Assembly: GCA_903836515.1 (NCBI GenBank)
Contig: CAILQW010000047.1
Span: 1-40,713, forward strand
DNA: 40,713 bases
Direction of reading: 5' to 3'
Origin: Candidatus Omnitrophota bacterium
Lineage (GTDB): Bacteria; Omnitrophota; Gorgyraeia; Zapsychrales; Fredricksoniimonadaceae
Shown here piece after piece: positions 29,059 through 36,505 of this stretch; the first letter of the stretch is position 1, and each line of letters starts with the position of its first letter. The notes under the pieces are model-generated. The model was not told the origin of the DNA. It did no database searches and saw nothing but the letters and a program-made list of their open reading frames with translations. A program made the position numbers and the translations under genes.

Positions 29059-29983
29059 ATATCCGCCGGTCGCGGACATAGTTGCTTTTGTCCTGCGCTT
29101 TGGCGAATTTCTTGAGTTCCGCGCCGATCTCTCCGATCTGCGCGACATGGGTGATCTTGGTGAATGCATTCGAGACGATCCCGATTGAAATGGATAAAAG
29201 ACCGGCTTTGGTGAGGTTGCCCTGCCGGTCTTTGCCCATAATGTAGCCTTCCGCCCGGTCTGTTTCCGTATAAAAATTTGGCATTGAAGCGTCAAAGGTG
29301 TCAATGATCTGCTGGCTGATCGTGTCAGCGATCGCATCGTCGCAGACGAAAACAAAATCGTCGCCCCCGATATGGCCTACGAACGTGTTGGGCCCGCCAT
29401 GGTCCTTGGCGGCCTGGATGATGATTCTTGCTGTAGCCTTGATGACATCGTCACCTTTCTCAAAACCGTACTTGTCGTTGTAAAACTTGAATTTATCAAG
29501 ATCGCAGTAACCCACGGCAAAGAGGGTGCCGCCCTGGATACGGTTCTGGATTTCGTCCATGATCGACGCATTGCCCGGGAGGCGGGTGAGAGGGTTGGCA
29601 TCAAGGTTTCTGGTCGTGCGCAGGACGATCATGTTGATACGCGCCAGAAGACTTTCCGGTTCAAAGGGCTTGATGAGGTAGTCGTCCGCACCGGCGTTGA
29701 TGCCGTGGACCATGTCCTTGGTGTCGCCTTTGCCTGTCAGCATGATGATGGGGATATGTGTCAGCAGGACATCTTTGCGGAGTTCCCGGCAGAAGTCCGG
29801 GCCGTTCATGACCGGCATCATGTAATCGGTGATGATGATGTCGGGGTTTCCCGTGCGGGCGTGGAGCAGGCCTTCCTGGCCGTTGGCAGCCTTGATGACC
29901 TCGAATTGTTCAGACAAGGTCAGTTCCAGGACGTCGAGGATGTCCTCGTCATCGTCAATGATCAGAATCCTTTGGCGTTTCAT
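29057..29983 (-). CDS. Response regulator with GGDEF (diguanylate cyclase-like) output
   Basis: The 308-residue protein has an N-terminal receiver domain (about 1-122) with acidic residues ILIIDDDED, phospho-acceptor Asp53 (IIITDYMMP) and Lys105 (LIKPFEP). The GGDEF domain (about 130-300) has the signature GGDDF at 206-210, with Asp where the catalytic Glu is normal, so its activity is uncertain. No RxxD inhibitory site is seen upstream of the signature. Expected role: cyclic di-GMP synthesis or binding under control of the upstream kinase. Its ATG overlaps the kinase stop codon (ATGA), indicating translational coupling. It is the last gene of the FIST-kinase-regulator operon. Confidence 0.9.
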   Translation of the reverse strand: MKRQRILIIDDDEDILDVLELTLSEQFEVIKAANGQEGLLHARTGNPDIIITDYMMPVMNGPDFCRELRKDVLLTHIPIIMLTGKGDTKDMVHGINAGADDYLIKPFEPESLLARINMIVLRTTRNLDANPLTRLPGNASIMDEIQNRIQGGTLFAVGYCDLDKFKFYNDKYGFEKGDDVIKATARIIIQAAKDHGGPNTFVGHIGGDDFVFVCDDAIADTISQQIIDTFDASMPNFYTETDRAEGYIMGKDRQGNLTKAGLLSISIGIVSNAFTKITHVAQIGEIGAELKKFAKAQDKSNYVRDRRI

Positions 29984-31533
29984 ACGGCACCTGTTGCTGG
30001 GTTTGTTTTATGTTGTTTGTGCTGGAAAGGCAGGGTGAAATGGAACGTCGTCCCCTGACCGACATCGCTGGTGACCCACATGCGTCCGTCATGGGCTTCT
30101 ACGATGTTCTTGGCCAGGGCGAGCCCGAGTCCTGTACCCTTGACTTTCATGTTGATCTCGTTATCGACCCGGTAGAATTCGTCAAAAACCCGTATCAGGT
30201 CTTCTTTCTTAATGCCGATGCCAGTGTCGGCGACATCAAAGACGGCTTCCTGGCGCGCCAGGTTGGGGTGTGCGTTAACGGTGATCGCGCCACCTGAAGG
30301 CGTGAATTTGATCGCGTTGCTCACGAGGTTGATGAACACACGGTCCATCTGGGTGGTGTCGTACTCGATGACGGGCATTTCCGATGGAATATTGAGACGC
30401 AGTGTGACACCCTTCTCCTTGAGTTGCGGCGTGAGCAGGTCGGCGATGGTGTCCAGCATGGGACGAATGATCTGGGGGGTGGCTTTCATCTCAACGCGGC
30501 CGGATTCAATGCGGGAAATATCCAGAAGGTCGTTGATGAGCTTGACCAGGTTGTCCGAGTGGATGTTGATCTTGTGAAGGCGTTCTTTGACAGCGTCAGG
30601 GATGGCACCGATCTTGCCGGTCATCAGGAGCGAGGCATAGCCTTTGATGGACGTAAGGGGCGTACGCAGCTCGTGAGATACGGCGGAAATAAACTCCGAT
30701 TTCTTTTTTGAAATGTCCTCGACATCCTTCAGCGCCTGCGAAAGTTCTTTGGTGCGTTCCGCGACTTTTGTTTCGAGCATCTGGGTCGAGCGGTAGACCT
30801 GTTCGAACAGCTGGGAATTCTCCAGGGACTGTGCCAGTTGCCCGGCGAGGATGGTGATCAACTCCTCGTCGCCTTGCGTGACCTCGGGGGCGTTGTAGCG
30901 GTTGCCGATAAACAGGATGCCCCCCACGCCGCGCTGGGTCAACAGAGGGGAAAGGATGAAGTGTTCGTTCTCGAAGAGCTGGACGATGCGTGCCTTGGCT
31001 TTTTGGGAGGCGTTGAGCGACGAGAAGGTTGTTCCGTTTTTGAGCGCGCCCAGGAACTCGGCGTCGAGGCAGAGTTCCGACTGGATGTGTTCGGCCATGG
31101 CCGTATCAAAGCCGATATTGATCCGTGTCCTCAGGGCGGAATTTTCTTCGTAAGTCAGGACAAGGAAGTGGCTAAAACCCAGTTCGGTGGCGATATCCCG
31201 GTTGATTTTCTGGAAGATTTCCTGTTCGTCCAGGGTCATGCTGATGGTGCGGGAAAGATTTTGCAGCGTGTTGAGCCCCAGGAGCCGGCGGTCGAGTTCT
31301 CCCTGGGCTTTGTTGAGTTCCAGGTCGGTTTTCACGATCAGCTTGGCCTGTTCGTCGAGCTCGTTGAAAGAGTTCATGATCTTGGCCAAAGAGGCCTTGA
31401 GTTCTTTGTATTCTTCCGATTTTCCAATAAGAAAATAGGCCAGGACGCTGACAATGAGTACCAAAAGAAGGCTTGAGCCCATGAGAAACGGTGTGATATC
31501 AAACTGATTGACGGGATAGGTTATGCCGGGCAT
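29980..31533 (-). CDS. Membrane-bound sensor histidine kinase with GAF domain
   Basis: The 517-residue protein has one N-terminal membrane segment (about 16-36), a coiled coil, a GAF domain (about 85-240), a HisKA dimerisation domain with the phospho-acceptor His287 (SAVSHELRTPLTS), and an HATPase domain with the N box (FINLVSNAIKF), G1 box (VADTGIGI) and G2 (GTGLGLALA). It should phosphorylate the downstream receiver Asp53. The large periplasmic sensor loop typical of many kinases is missing, so the signal is probably cytoplasmic, perhaps through the GAF domain or the FIST protein. It starts 3 bp after the FIST stop codon and overlaps the response regulator by 4 bp. Confidence 0.93.
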   Translation of the reverse strand: MPGITYPVNQFDITPFLMGSSLLLVLIVSVLAYFLIGKSEEYKELKASLAKIMNSFNELDEQAKLIVKTDLELNKAQGELDRRLLGLNTLQNLSRTISMTLDEQEIFQKINRDIATELGFSHFLVLTYEENSALRTRINIGFDTAMAEHIQSELCLDAEFLGALKNGTTFSSLNASQKAKARIVQLFENEHFILSPLLTQRGVGGILFIGNRYNAPEVTQGDEELITILAGQLAQSLENSQLFEQVYRSTQMLETKVAERTKELSQALKDVEDISKKKSEFISAVSHELRTPLTSIKGYASLLMTGKIGAIPDAVKERLHKINIHSDNLVKLINDLLDISRIESGRVEMKATPQIIRPMLDTIADLLTPQLKEKGVTLRLNIPSEMPVIEYDTTQMDRVFINLVSNAIKFTPSGGAITVNAHPNLARQEAVFDVADTGIGIKKEDLIRVFDEFYRVDNEINMKVKGTGLGLALAKNIVEAHDGRMWVTSDVGQGTTFHFTLPFQHKQHKTNPATGAV

Positions 31534-31536
31534 GTG

Positions 31537-32724
31537 TTATCCGATCGCCAGGAGCACAAGGCTCGCATTGAGCAGCTGGGTCGCGTGAACGTTCTTGAGA
31601 GATCCCGGCGGAGCAATTTCGCCGAGGGTGTACATTCCAAAGACCGGGACAGAAGCTCCCAGGGTTTCACGGATGATATTCATGGTTTGGGGGCCGGAGT
31701 GTCCCATGGCGTTGCGCCGGATAAACGATTCGAGAACTATTACGAATTTGGGTTGTTTTCCAAATAGTTGTTCGCGCAAGTCAAGTGCGGCGTTATACAA
31801 GCTCTGGCGGCAGTCATCTTTGTCCGTGACCATAAGGTGCACCGGACTTCCCGTCGGGATATCTCCCTGACATACGATACTCCCGTCTTCCAGGATGTCA
31901 ATAGGGTTGCGGATCAAATATTCCCTGGGCTGCTGTGTGCCGATGCCCAGTGGATAAAGCAGGCGGATGTCATGGATGCGGCCCTGGTCCAGGGTTGTAC
32001 CTTCCTTGAGGAAATAATTTTCATACAGGCTTGCCGCCGGCTGATTGTCGATCGTCCGGATAATATGGCCATGGACTTCGGTAAGGATACGGGGTTTTCC
32101 CAGGGGTTTCCAGCTCTGGCGCGAGGCAATGGCTGTCACGCTGGCGCCGCCGATGAGAAGGGCGACTGCCGCGTCATCCAGGATTCGGGTCTGGTAGAAG
32201 TGCCGGGTGTGTTTGATCTGGGGGCCGTCCATGCCGATGCCCCCGACAATGGGCATGGCGAGGCCGAGGCCGTCACGCAGACCCGCGCACATCAGGGTGC
32301 CGTTTTTCCGCAGGCCGTCGTAGAAATAGAGGCAGGCATTGCGGTTGGGCATGGGGTGATCGCTCAACAAGAGCTGGGCCAGGTTATAGCCGGCGTCACG
32401 CAAGGGGATCAGGTTGAGTTTGTCGATGCTGGCGGCCCCGAAGTGCCATTCATCGGAGATGATTCCCATGATCCCCACGCCGCGCATTTCGATCTTGTCG
32501 GCGAAGATGATCCCGGGGGTCAGCGAACCGATGAGATGGGTGGGCTGCAGGATGCGATGGAGCGTTTCAAGGCCCGCGGCGCTTGTGTAGGCGTCGGTAG
32601 CGAAGACGACCGCCACTTCCACGTAAATGGCGTTGAGCTGGTGTTTGACCTGGATCGCCGCCTCTTTGAAGGCGGCGACCGGGTCGCTCAGACGTGAAAA
32701 GCCTATGGCGATCTGGGTGGACAT
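31537..32724 (-). CDS. FIST domain sensory protein
   Basis: The 395-residue protein has an N-terminal FIST domain (about 30-215, with VVFATDAYTSAAG and the later GGIGMDGP) and a FIST_C domain (about 230-380, ending in FGMYTLGEIAP). FIST proteins are proposed small-ligand (possibly amino-acid) sensors linked to signalling pathways. As a stand-alone protein followed directly by a histidine kinase and a GGDEF regulator it probably feeds that phosphorelay. Its promoter (32731-32759) ends only 6 nt before the ATG, so the transcript is probably leaderless. It lies 66 bp after glnK on the same strand, which suggests but does not prove a link to nitrogen status. Confidence 0.85.
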   Translation of the reverse strand: MSTQIAIGFSRLSDPVAAFKEAAIQVKHQLNAIYVEVAVVFATDAYTSAAGLETLHRILQPTHLIGSLTPGIIFADKIEMRGVGIMGIISDEWHFGAASIDKLNLIPLRDAGYNLAQLLLSDHPMPNRNACLYFYDGLRKNGTLMCAGLRDGLGLAMPIVGGIGMDGPQIKHTRHFYQTRILDDAAVALLIGGASVTAIASRQSWKPLGKPRILTEVHGHIIRTIDNQPAASLYENYFLKEGTTLDQGRIHDIRLLYPLGIGTQQPREYLIRNPIDILEDGSIVCQGDIPTGSPVHLMVTDKDDCRQSLYNAALDLREQLFGKQPKFVIVLESFIRRNAMGHSGPQTMNIIRETLGASVPVFGMYTLGEIAPPGSLKNVHATQLLNASLVLLAIG

Positions 32725-32730
32725 GCTGCC

Positions 32731-32759
32731 ATTGTATGGCAGCCGCGTGCCGGTGTCAA
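32731..32759 (-). promoter_or_regulatory. Sigma70-type promoter of the FIST operon (leaderless)
   Basis: Read on the minus strand: TTGACA (32759-32754), a 17-bp spacer and TACAAT (32736-32731). Six bases separate the -10 box from the ATG at 32724-32722, so the start site should fall on or next to the start codon. It lies between glnK and the FIST gene. Confidence 0.75.
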
Positions 32760-32790
32760 CGGAGGGTAAGAAATTCGAGCGGGCGGCTGT

Positions 32791-33132
32791 CTAGCCGATG
32801 GCCCGGGGGCCTTCTTCCCCGGTGCGGATGCGGATACACCGTTTTAAATCGGTGACAAAGATTTTGCCATCGCCGATTTTTCCGGTGCGGGCCCCTTTGA
32901 TGATTGCCGCGACGGTACGTTCTTCGTATTCTTCATTGACCGCGATGTCGACGCGGATTTTTCGCAGGAGGTTTCCTGTTTCCTTGACACCGCGGTAGAA
33001 CTCGTCAATGCCGAACTGGCGGCCGTGGCCGAGCGCTTCGGAGACTGTGATGAGGTTAACCTCAGCGGCATATAGTTCTTTTTTGACTTCGTCGAGCCGG
33101 TGGGGCTGGATGATCGCCGTGATGAGTTTCAT
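32791..33132 (-). CDS. glnK: PII nitrogen regulatory protein, T-loop variant
   Basis: The 113-residue trimeric PII protein senses ATP/ADP and 2-oxoglutarate and usually controls AmtB, beside which it is encoded. The nucleotide and 2-oxoglutarate residues are kept: Gln39 (HGRQFG), Lys58, ARTGKIGDGKIFV and RIRTGE near the C-terminus. The T-loop differs: position 51, normally the uridylylated or adenylylated Tyr, is Glu (RGVKETGNLLRK), and position 49 is Val. Tyr46 remains. Covalent control at Tyr51 is therefore excluded. AAGGA precedes the ATG; it follows amtB by 15 bp in the order amtB-glnK. Confidence 0.95.
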   Translation of the reverse strand: MKLITAIIQPHRLDEVKKELYAAEVNLITVSEALGHGRQFGIDEFYRGVKETGNLLRKIRVDIAVNEEYEERTVAAIIKGARTGKIGDGKIFVTDLKRCIRIRTGEEGPRAIG

Positions 33133-33147
33133 GAAATATTCCTTTCG

Positions 33148-34386
33148 TTATTCCAGCATGGTGTAGGCGCGTTCGTAATGCTGGGTGATGTCCAGCCCCA
33201 TGATCTCGTCTTCGGGGGAGACCCTTAATCCCACAAGCTTGTTGACGGTCAGGGCGATGAGTGCGGTGGCGCCGGCACAATAGATGGCCGTGAAAGAGGC
33301 GGCGAGAATCTGGGTTTTGAGCAGGGCCGCGTTGCCCAGAAGAAGACCGTTGGCACCGGAGGGGTTGACCGCGGTGGTTGCGAAAATCCCTGTGGCGATC
33401 ATGCCCCAGAATCCGCCAACCCCGTGTACGCCAAAAGCGTCGAGGGAGTCGTCATAACCGAATTTCTGCTTGATTTTACTGACGGCAAAGAAGCTCAAGA
33501 CGCCAACAACAAACCCGATGATCATGGCGGCCCATGGTTCCACAAAGCCGCAGGCCGGGGTGATGGCCACGAGTCCGGCGACAACCCCTGAGATCGTTCC
33601 GAACATGGTGGGTTTGCCTGTCATGAACCACTCCACGGCGGCCCAGCTGACCGCGGCCGCGGCGGCGGCGAGATTGGTGGTCACAAAGGCATTGGCTGCG
33701 ACTCCGTTAGCCGCAAGGGCTGAGCCCGCATTGAAGCCGAGCCATCCGAACCATAATAATCCGCCGCCCAGGACAACAAAAGGAAGGTTGTGCAGGGTGG
33801 GGCGGGTGAGCCCGATACGTTTGCCAAGGATGATCGCGCTGACAAGTCCCGCGACGCCGCAGTTGATCTCAACGACACAACCGCCGGCGAAGTCGAGGAC
33901 GCCCATGCCGCGCAGCCAGCCGTCAGCCCCCCAGACCATGTGGCAGATAGGGATATAAACAAGGGTAAGCCACAGGAGCGCGAAGATCAGAAAAGCCGAG
34001 AATTTAATACGTTCGACCAGCGATCCAATGATGACCGCAGGGGTGATGACCGCGAACATGGCTTCAAAGATCATGAACGCGCTGTGCGGGATGGTGGGCG
34101 CGTAGGCCGGTTCAGGCGCTGCGCCGACACCTTTCAGCCAGGCCCACTCCAGGCCGCCGATAAATCCGTTGCCGCGGCCAAAGGCGAGTGAATAGCCGTA
34201 GATGGCCCAGGCCAGAAGAATGATGCCCAGGCACGCGAAGCATTTCATGAGGATAGCCAGGATGTTCTTGCGGCGCACCATGCCGCCATAAAAAAAGGCC
34301 AGGGCCGGTGTCATGAGCATCACAAGTCCTGCCGATATAAGGACCCAGGCCGTGTCTCCAGCGTTGATCCCGAGCGTTTGGTTCAT
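33148..34386 (-). CDS. amtB: Ammonium transporter, twin-His variant
   Basis: The 412-residue, 11-helix membrane channel imports ammonium. Family stretches include FFYGGMVRRKN, IICHMVWGADGWL-like PICHMVWGADGWL, and DDSLDAFGVHGVGG. The second pore histidine is present (His321), but the first is replaced by Glu173 (FAGGCVVEINCG instead of VVHINAG). The same replacement is known from yeast Mep1/Mep3, so the channel is probably functional with altered pH or flux behaviour. The ATG at 34386 has AGGAG 8 bases upstream; a longer frame to 34452 only translates the leader. Transcription starts at a strong promoter (34546-34574) and must pass a leader terminator. glnK follows. Confidence 0.95.
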   Translation of the reverse strand: MNQTLGINAGDTAWVLISAGLVMLMTPALAFFYGGMVRRKNILAILMKCFACLGIILLAWAIYGYSLAFGRGNGFIGGLEWAWLKGVGAAPEPAYAPTIPHSAFMIFEAMFAVITPAVIIGSLVERIKFSAFLIFALLWLTLVYIPICHMVWGADGWLRGMGVLDFAGGCVVEINCGVAGLVSAIILGKRIGLTRPTLHNLPFVVLGGGLLWFGWLGFNAGSALAANGVAANAFVTTNLAAAAAAVSWAAVEWFMTGKPTMFGTISGVVAGLVAITPACGFVEPWAAMIIGFVVGVLSFFAVSKIKQKFGYDDSLDAFGVHGVGGFWGMIATGIFATTAVNPSGANGLLLGNAALLKTQILAASFTAIYCAGATALIALTVNKLVGLRVSPEDEIMGLDITQHYERAYTMLE

Positions 34387-34431
34387 GGTCGTTCTCCTTG
34401 CATTGATGAGCATCCCAAGGCAATTTTTTAT

Positions 34432-34477
34432 CAAACAAAAAGCCCGGCTCACCCATCAAGATAGGGGGGAACCGGGC
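34432..34477 (-). terminator. Leader (attenuator) terminator upstream of amtB
   Basis: On the minus strand GCCCGG (34477-34472) pairs with CCGGGC (34447-34442), and the RNA continues with UUUUUGUUU. It lies 55 bp before the amtB start codon and after the promoter, so it can stop transcription before the gene. Confidence 0.78.
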
Positions 34478-34538
34478 GTCATTGCCCGTGGATCTGTTGC
34501 GCCATTGCGTTCCGTCTGACAACACTGCCGGCACGGAA
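34473..34538 (-). promoter_or_regulatory. Candidate ANTAR-binding two-hairpin site in the amtB leader
   Basis: P2 (34488-34473, minus strand) is a perfect 5-bp CGGGC/GCCCG stem around hexaloop AAUGAC, identical to the loop in the glnN leader. Its whole 3' arm is the 5' arm of the terminator at 34432-34477, so only one can form. P1 (34538-34510) has an outer 6-bp stem UUCCGU/ACGGAA and an inner stem closing the hexaloop AGUGUU (34526-34521) through C-G, G-U and G-C pairs. Both loops have A at position 1 and G at position 4. About 21 nt separate P1 and P2. Confidence 0.68.
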
Positions 34539-34545
34539 TTTCGAA

Positions 34546-34574
34546 ATCATACCTGCGGGTGGAATAAATGTCAA
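34546..34574 (-). promoter_or_regulatory. Sigma70-type promoter of amtB-glnK
   Basis: On the minus strand: TTGACA (34574-34569), a 17-bp spacer and TATGAT (34551-34546). Expected start near 34539, just at the 5' side of hairpin P1, giving a leader of about 153 nt. Confidence 0.8.
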
Positions 34575-34617
34575 GGGTTCGTTAGTGCTGATACGCGGGT
34601 GGGTTGAAAAAAGGTTT

Positions 34618-34645
34618 TTGCAAAAAAAAAATTCTATGATATATT
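34618..34645 (+). promoter_or_regulatory. Promoter of tRNA-Glu
   Basis: TTGCAA at 34618-34623, a 16-bp spacer made largely of A residues, and TATATT at 34640-34645, with the tRNA starting 13 bp further on. Confidence 0.55.
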
Positions 34646-34658
34646 CTAGACCTCTTTT

Positions 34659-34735
34659 GGCCCCATCGTCTAGCCTGGTCAGGACGGCTGGTTCTCAGCC
34701 AGCAAACACCGGTTCAAATCCGGTTGGGGCTACCA
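34659..34735 (+). tRNA. tRNA-Glu (anticodon CTC)
   Basis: The 77-nt gene has acceptor strands GGCCCCA and TGGGGCT (the first pair is G-U), discriminator A and an encoded CCA. The anticodon stem GCTGG/CCAGC holds loop TTCTCAG with CTC at positions 34-36. The T-arm is ACCGG-TTCAAAT-CCGGT. Its 3' half is overlapped on the other strand by the end of a serine recombinase gene. Confidence 0.96.
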
Positions 34736-36197
34736 ATTGAGACTCACGGGACATTTGACCCTGCAACTGCTTGAAAATATAAGCGGTTACGGTGGTTCCA
34801 AATGTCCCGTTGTCGTTATAGGTAATCCGGTCGGGAAAGATCAGAGTTTGAAATCGTTGCTTTAGGTTGATATCAGCGACGGACCATAGATGCGCGATGT
34901 TCATCAGGAAGAATTTGCAGTAATTCAGGCAGGCTTCCGTGTTATTGAGTTCGATCGTTGTTTCGTTCAGTTCCACTTTCTTGGCGAGGATCTCGGCCTT
35001 CAGTTTATCGGACTTGCGCTTATAGGTTTCATCGTCAAATGTTCCCTTCATTGCGAGTTCTTCAGCCCTCTCCAATTGATCGTTCAAATCTTTCAATTCC
35101 TTCTCGATCCGGTATTCTTCCTTGATCTCCTCGGACTGCACTTTCTTAAGCGCGTCAATGACGATGGCGTTAAAGAGGTCGATCACATCCTCGCGCGGTT
35201 CCAAGGTTTTTAGCAGTTCGAAAAACTTTTCTTCGAGGACGTCTTTCTTGATGCCAAATGAACAACCTTTGACCCGGCAATGGTAATAGCCGTAACGCTG
35301 TTTCTTTCGCCCGGTGGACCAGCCAGCCGTCAACTTCTCCCCGCACTTGGGACAACGAACAAAACGTCGGAGAGGGAAATCCGGATGGTTGAGGACCTTG
35401 GGCACAATCGATGGCCGCTTGCCGGTGATGATTTCTTGGGCCTTGAAGAAAACCTCTCGGCTGATGATGGGCTTATGGATCGCCTCGATGTATTCCGGGA
35501 ACCATTCACATTTGATAAGGGCGGTATAAAGAGGATTGGTCAGTAGGCGGTTGATAAAACCCTTGTTGGCTTTTTTATATCCCAATTGCCGGACCCTCTC
35601 CACAATATCGGTCTGCTTGTAGAGTCCGGTGATGAATTTCTCAAAAGCGTCGATGACATACCGACTGTCCTCGGCCGGGATGATGAGGGGTTTGTTACGA
35701 TCATCCCGGGAGCCCTTGTATCCGAAAGGCGCACGCCAGCACCAGCGGCCCTGCTGGAGGGCTTGCTTCATGCCATTGGTGGTTCGTTCACTTTTGACAT
35801 CGTTCTCGAATTGCGCAAAGGTGCCGATGATATTGCGCATGAGATTTCCGACGGCATTCTCTTCGTTATTCTCGGTGGCAGACAGGAGCCGAATGCCGAG
35901 GGAACTAAAGTTTTTTACAAGTTCAGTCTGGTCGGAGAGGTTACGCGCAAGCCGGTCGTATTTCCAAATGATGAGGGCGGAAAGCTTCTTTTTGTTCTGA
36001 ACGCAATACTGGATGAGGTTCTTGAGCTGGGTACGATCTTGGGTCTTGGCGCTCTCGCCGCGTTCAACGAAGACTTTAACAACATCAAGGCCTTGATTGA
36101 GGGCGAATTGACGGCAGTCTTTTTCTTGGCCTTCGAGGCTATAGCCTTTCTCGGCCTGTTCTTTGGTTGAAACTCGGCAGTAGATGGTCGCCTGCAT
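34695..36197 (-). CDS. Large serine recombinase (site-specific integrase)
   Basis: The 500-residue protein has an N-terminal resolvase catalytic domain with Ser10 (YCRVSTKEQAEKGYSLEGQ), the recombinase domain (about 165-270), a zinc ribbon (CPKCG then YHCRVKGCSFG), and a coiled coil of about 100 residues near the C-terminus. These enzymes integrate and excise DNA between att sites. The last residues LVAPTGFEPVFAG are the reverse translation of the tRNA-Glu 3' half, showing that the gene end was created at, or adapted to, a tRNA integration site. The ATG at 36197 is chosen; it overlaps the preceding small ORF by 59 bp. Confidence 0.93.
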   Translation of the reverse strand: MQATIYCRVSTKEQAEKGYSLEGQEKDCRQFALNQGLDVVKVFVERGESAKTQDRTQLKNLIQYCVQNKKKLSALIIWKYDRLARNLSDQTELVKNFSSLGIRLLSATENNEENAVGNLMRNIIGTFAQFENDVKSERTTNGMKQALQQGRWCWRAPFGYKGSRDDRNKPLIIPAEDSRYVIDAFEKFITGLYKQTDIVERVRQLGYKKANKGFINRLLTNPLYTALIKCEWFPEYIEAIHKPIISREVFFKAQEIITGKRPSIVPKVLNHPDFPLRRFVRCPKCGEKLTAGWSTGRKKQRYGYYHCRVKGCSFGIKKDVLEEKFFELLKTLEPREDVIDLFNAIVIDALKKVQSEEIKEEYRIEKELKDLNDQLERAEELAMKGTFDDETYKRKSDKLKAEILAKKVELNETTIELNNTEACLNYCKFFLMNIAHLWSVADINLKQRFQTLIFPDRITYNDNGTFGTTVTAYIFKQLQGQMSRESQLVAPTGFEPVFAG

Positions 36198-36414
36198 GGT
36201 TCATGGGGCTCTTTCCGGCCTTTTTGGTTTTAATGTATTCCTTGATGAAGAGATCGGCCATCTGGTAGAGGCTGTCGCGTAGCTGTTCGACCTGTTCATC
36301 CGTAAGAACATCTTCGCGAGCGGAGCGAGGATGTTCTGAAGTGCCGGCCCCAGTCAGGCCGGCTGTAAAATCCCCCTTGCGGAGGTATTGTTTGCATTCT
36401 TGGATCGAGAGCAT
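36139..36414 (-). CDS. Small protein upstream of the recombinase, function unknown
   Basis: The 91-residue product (ATG at 36414; an alternative start at 36432 adds six residues) overlaps the recombinase start by 59 bp, suggesting coupled translation. The helical stretch VLTDEQVEQLRDSLYQMADLFIKEYI looks like a conserved amphipathic module; similar small proteins often precede serine recombinases. The middle (GTSEHPRSAREDV) is encoded by a 33-bp palindrome at 36305-36337, probably an in-frame insertion. No DNA-binding motif is evident and no Shine-Dalgarno sequence is visible. A role in recombinase control is inferred from position only. Confidence 0.5.
   Translation of the reverse strand: MLSIQECKQYLRKGDFTAGLTGAGTSEHPRSAREDVLTDEQVEQLRDSLYQMADLFIKEYIKTKKAGKSPMNHAGDHLLPSFNQRTGRERL
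36305..36337. repeat. Short palindrome inserted in a coding sequence
   Basis: AGAACATC (36305-36312) pairs with GATGTTCT (36330-36337), with further CGC/GCG complementarity inside. It is read in frame through the small ORF and looks like a mobile REP-like palindrome. Confidence 0.6.
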
Positions 36415-36505
36415 GGAAATCCGTAAGCGCAAGGTGCGCCGGTTTCCGTCAGCTCAGGATCTTTCTGCCGCTTCGGGGAGGTTTCTAACTATATGTCAAC
36501 GCGAC

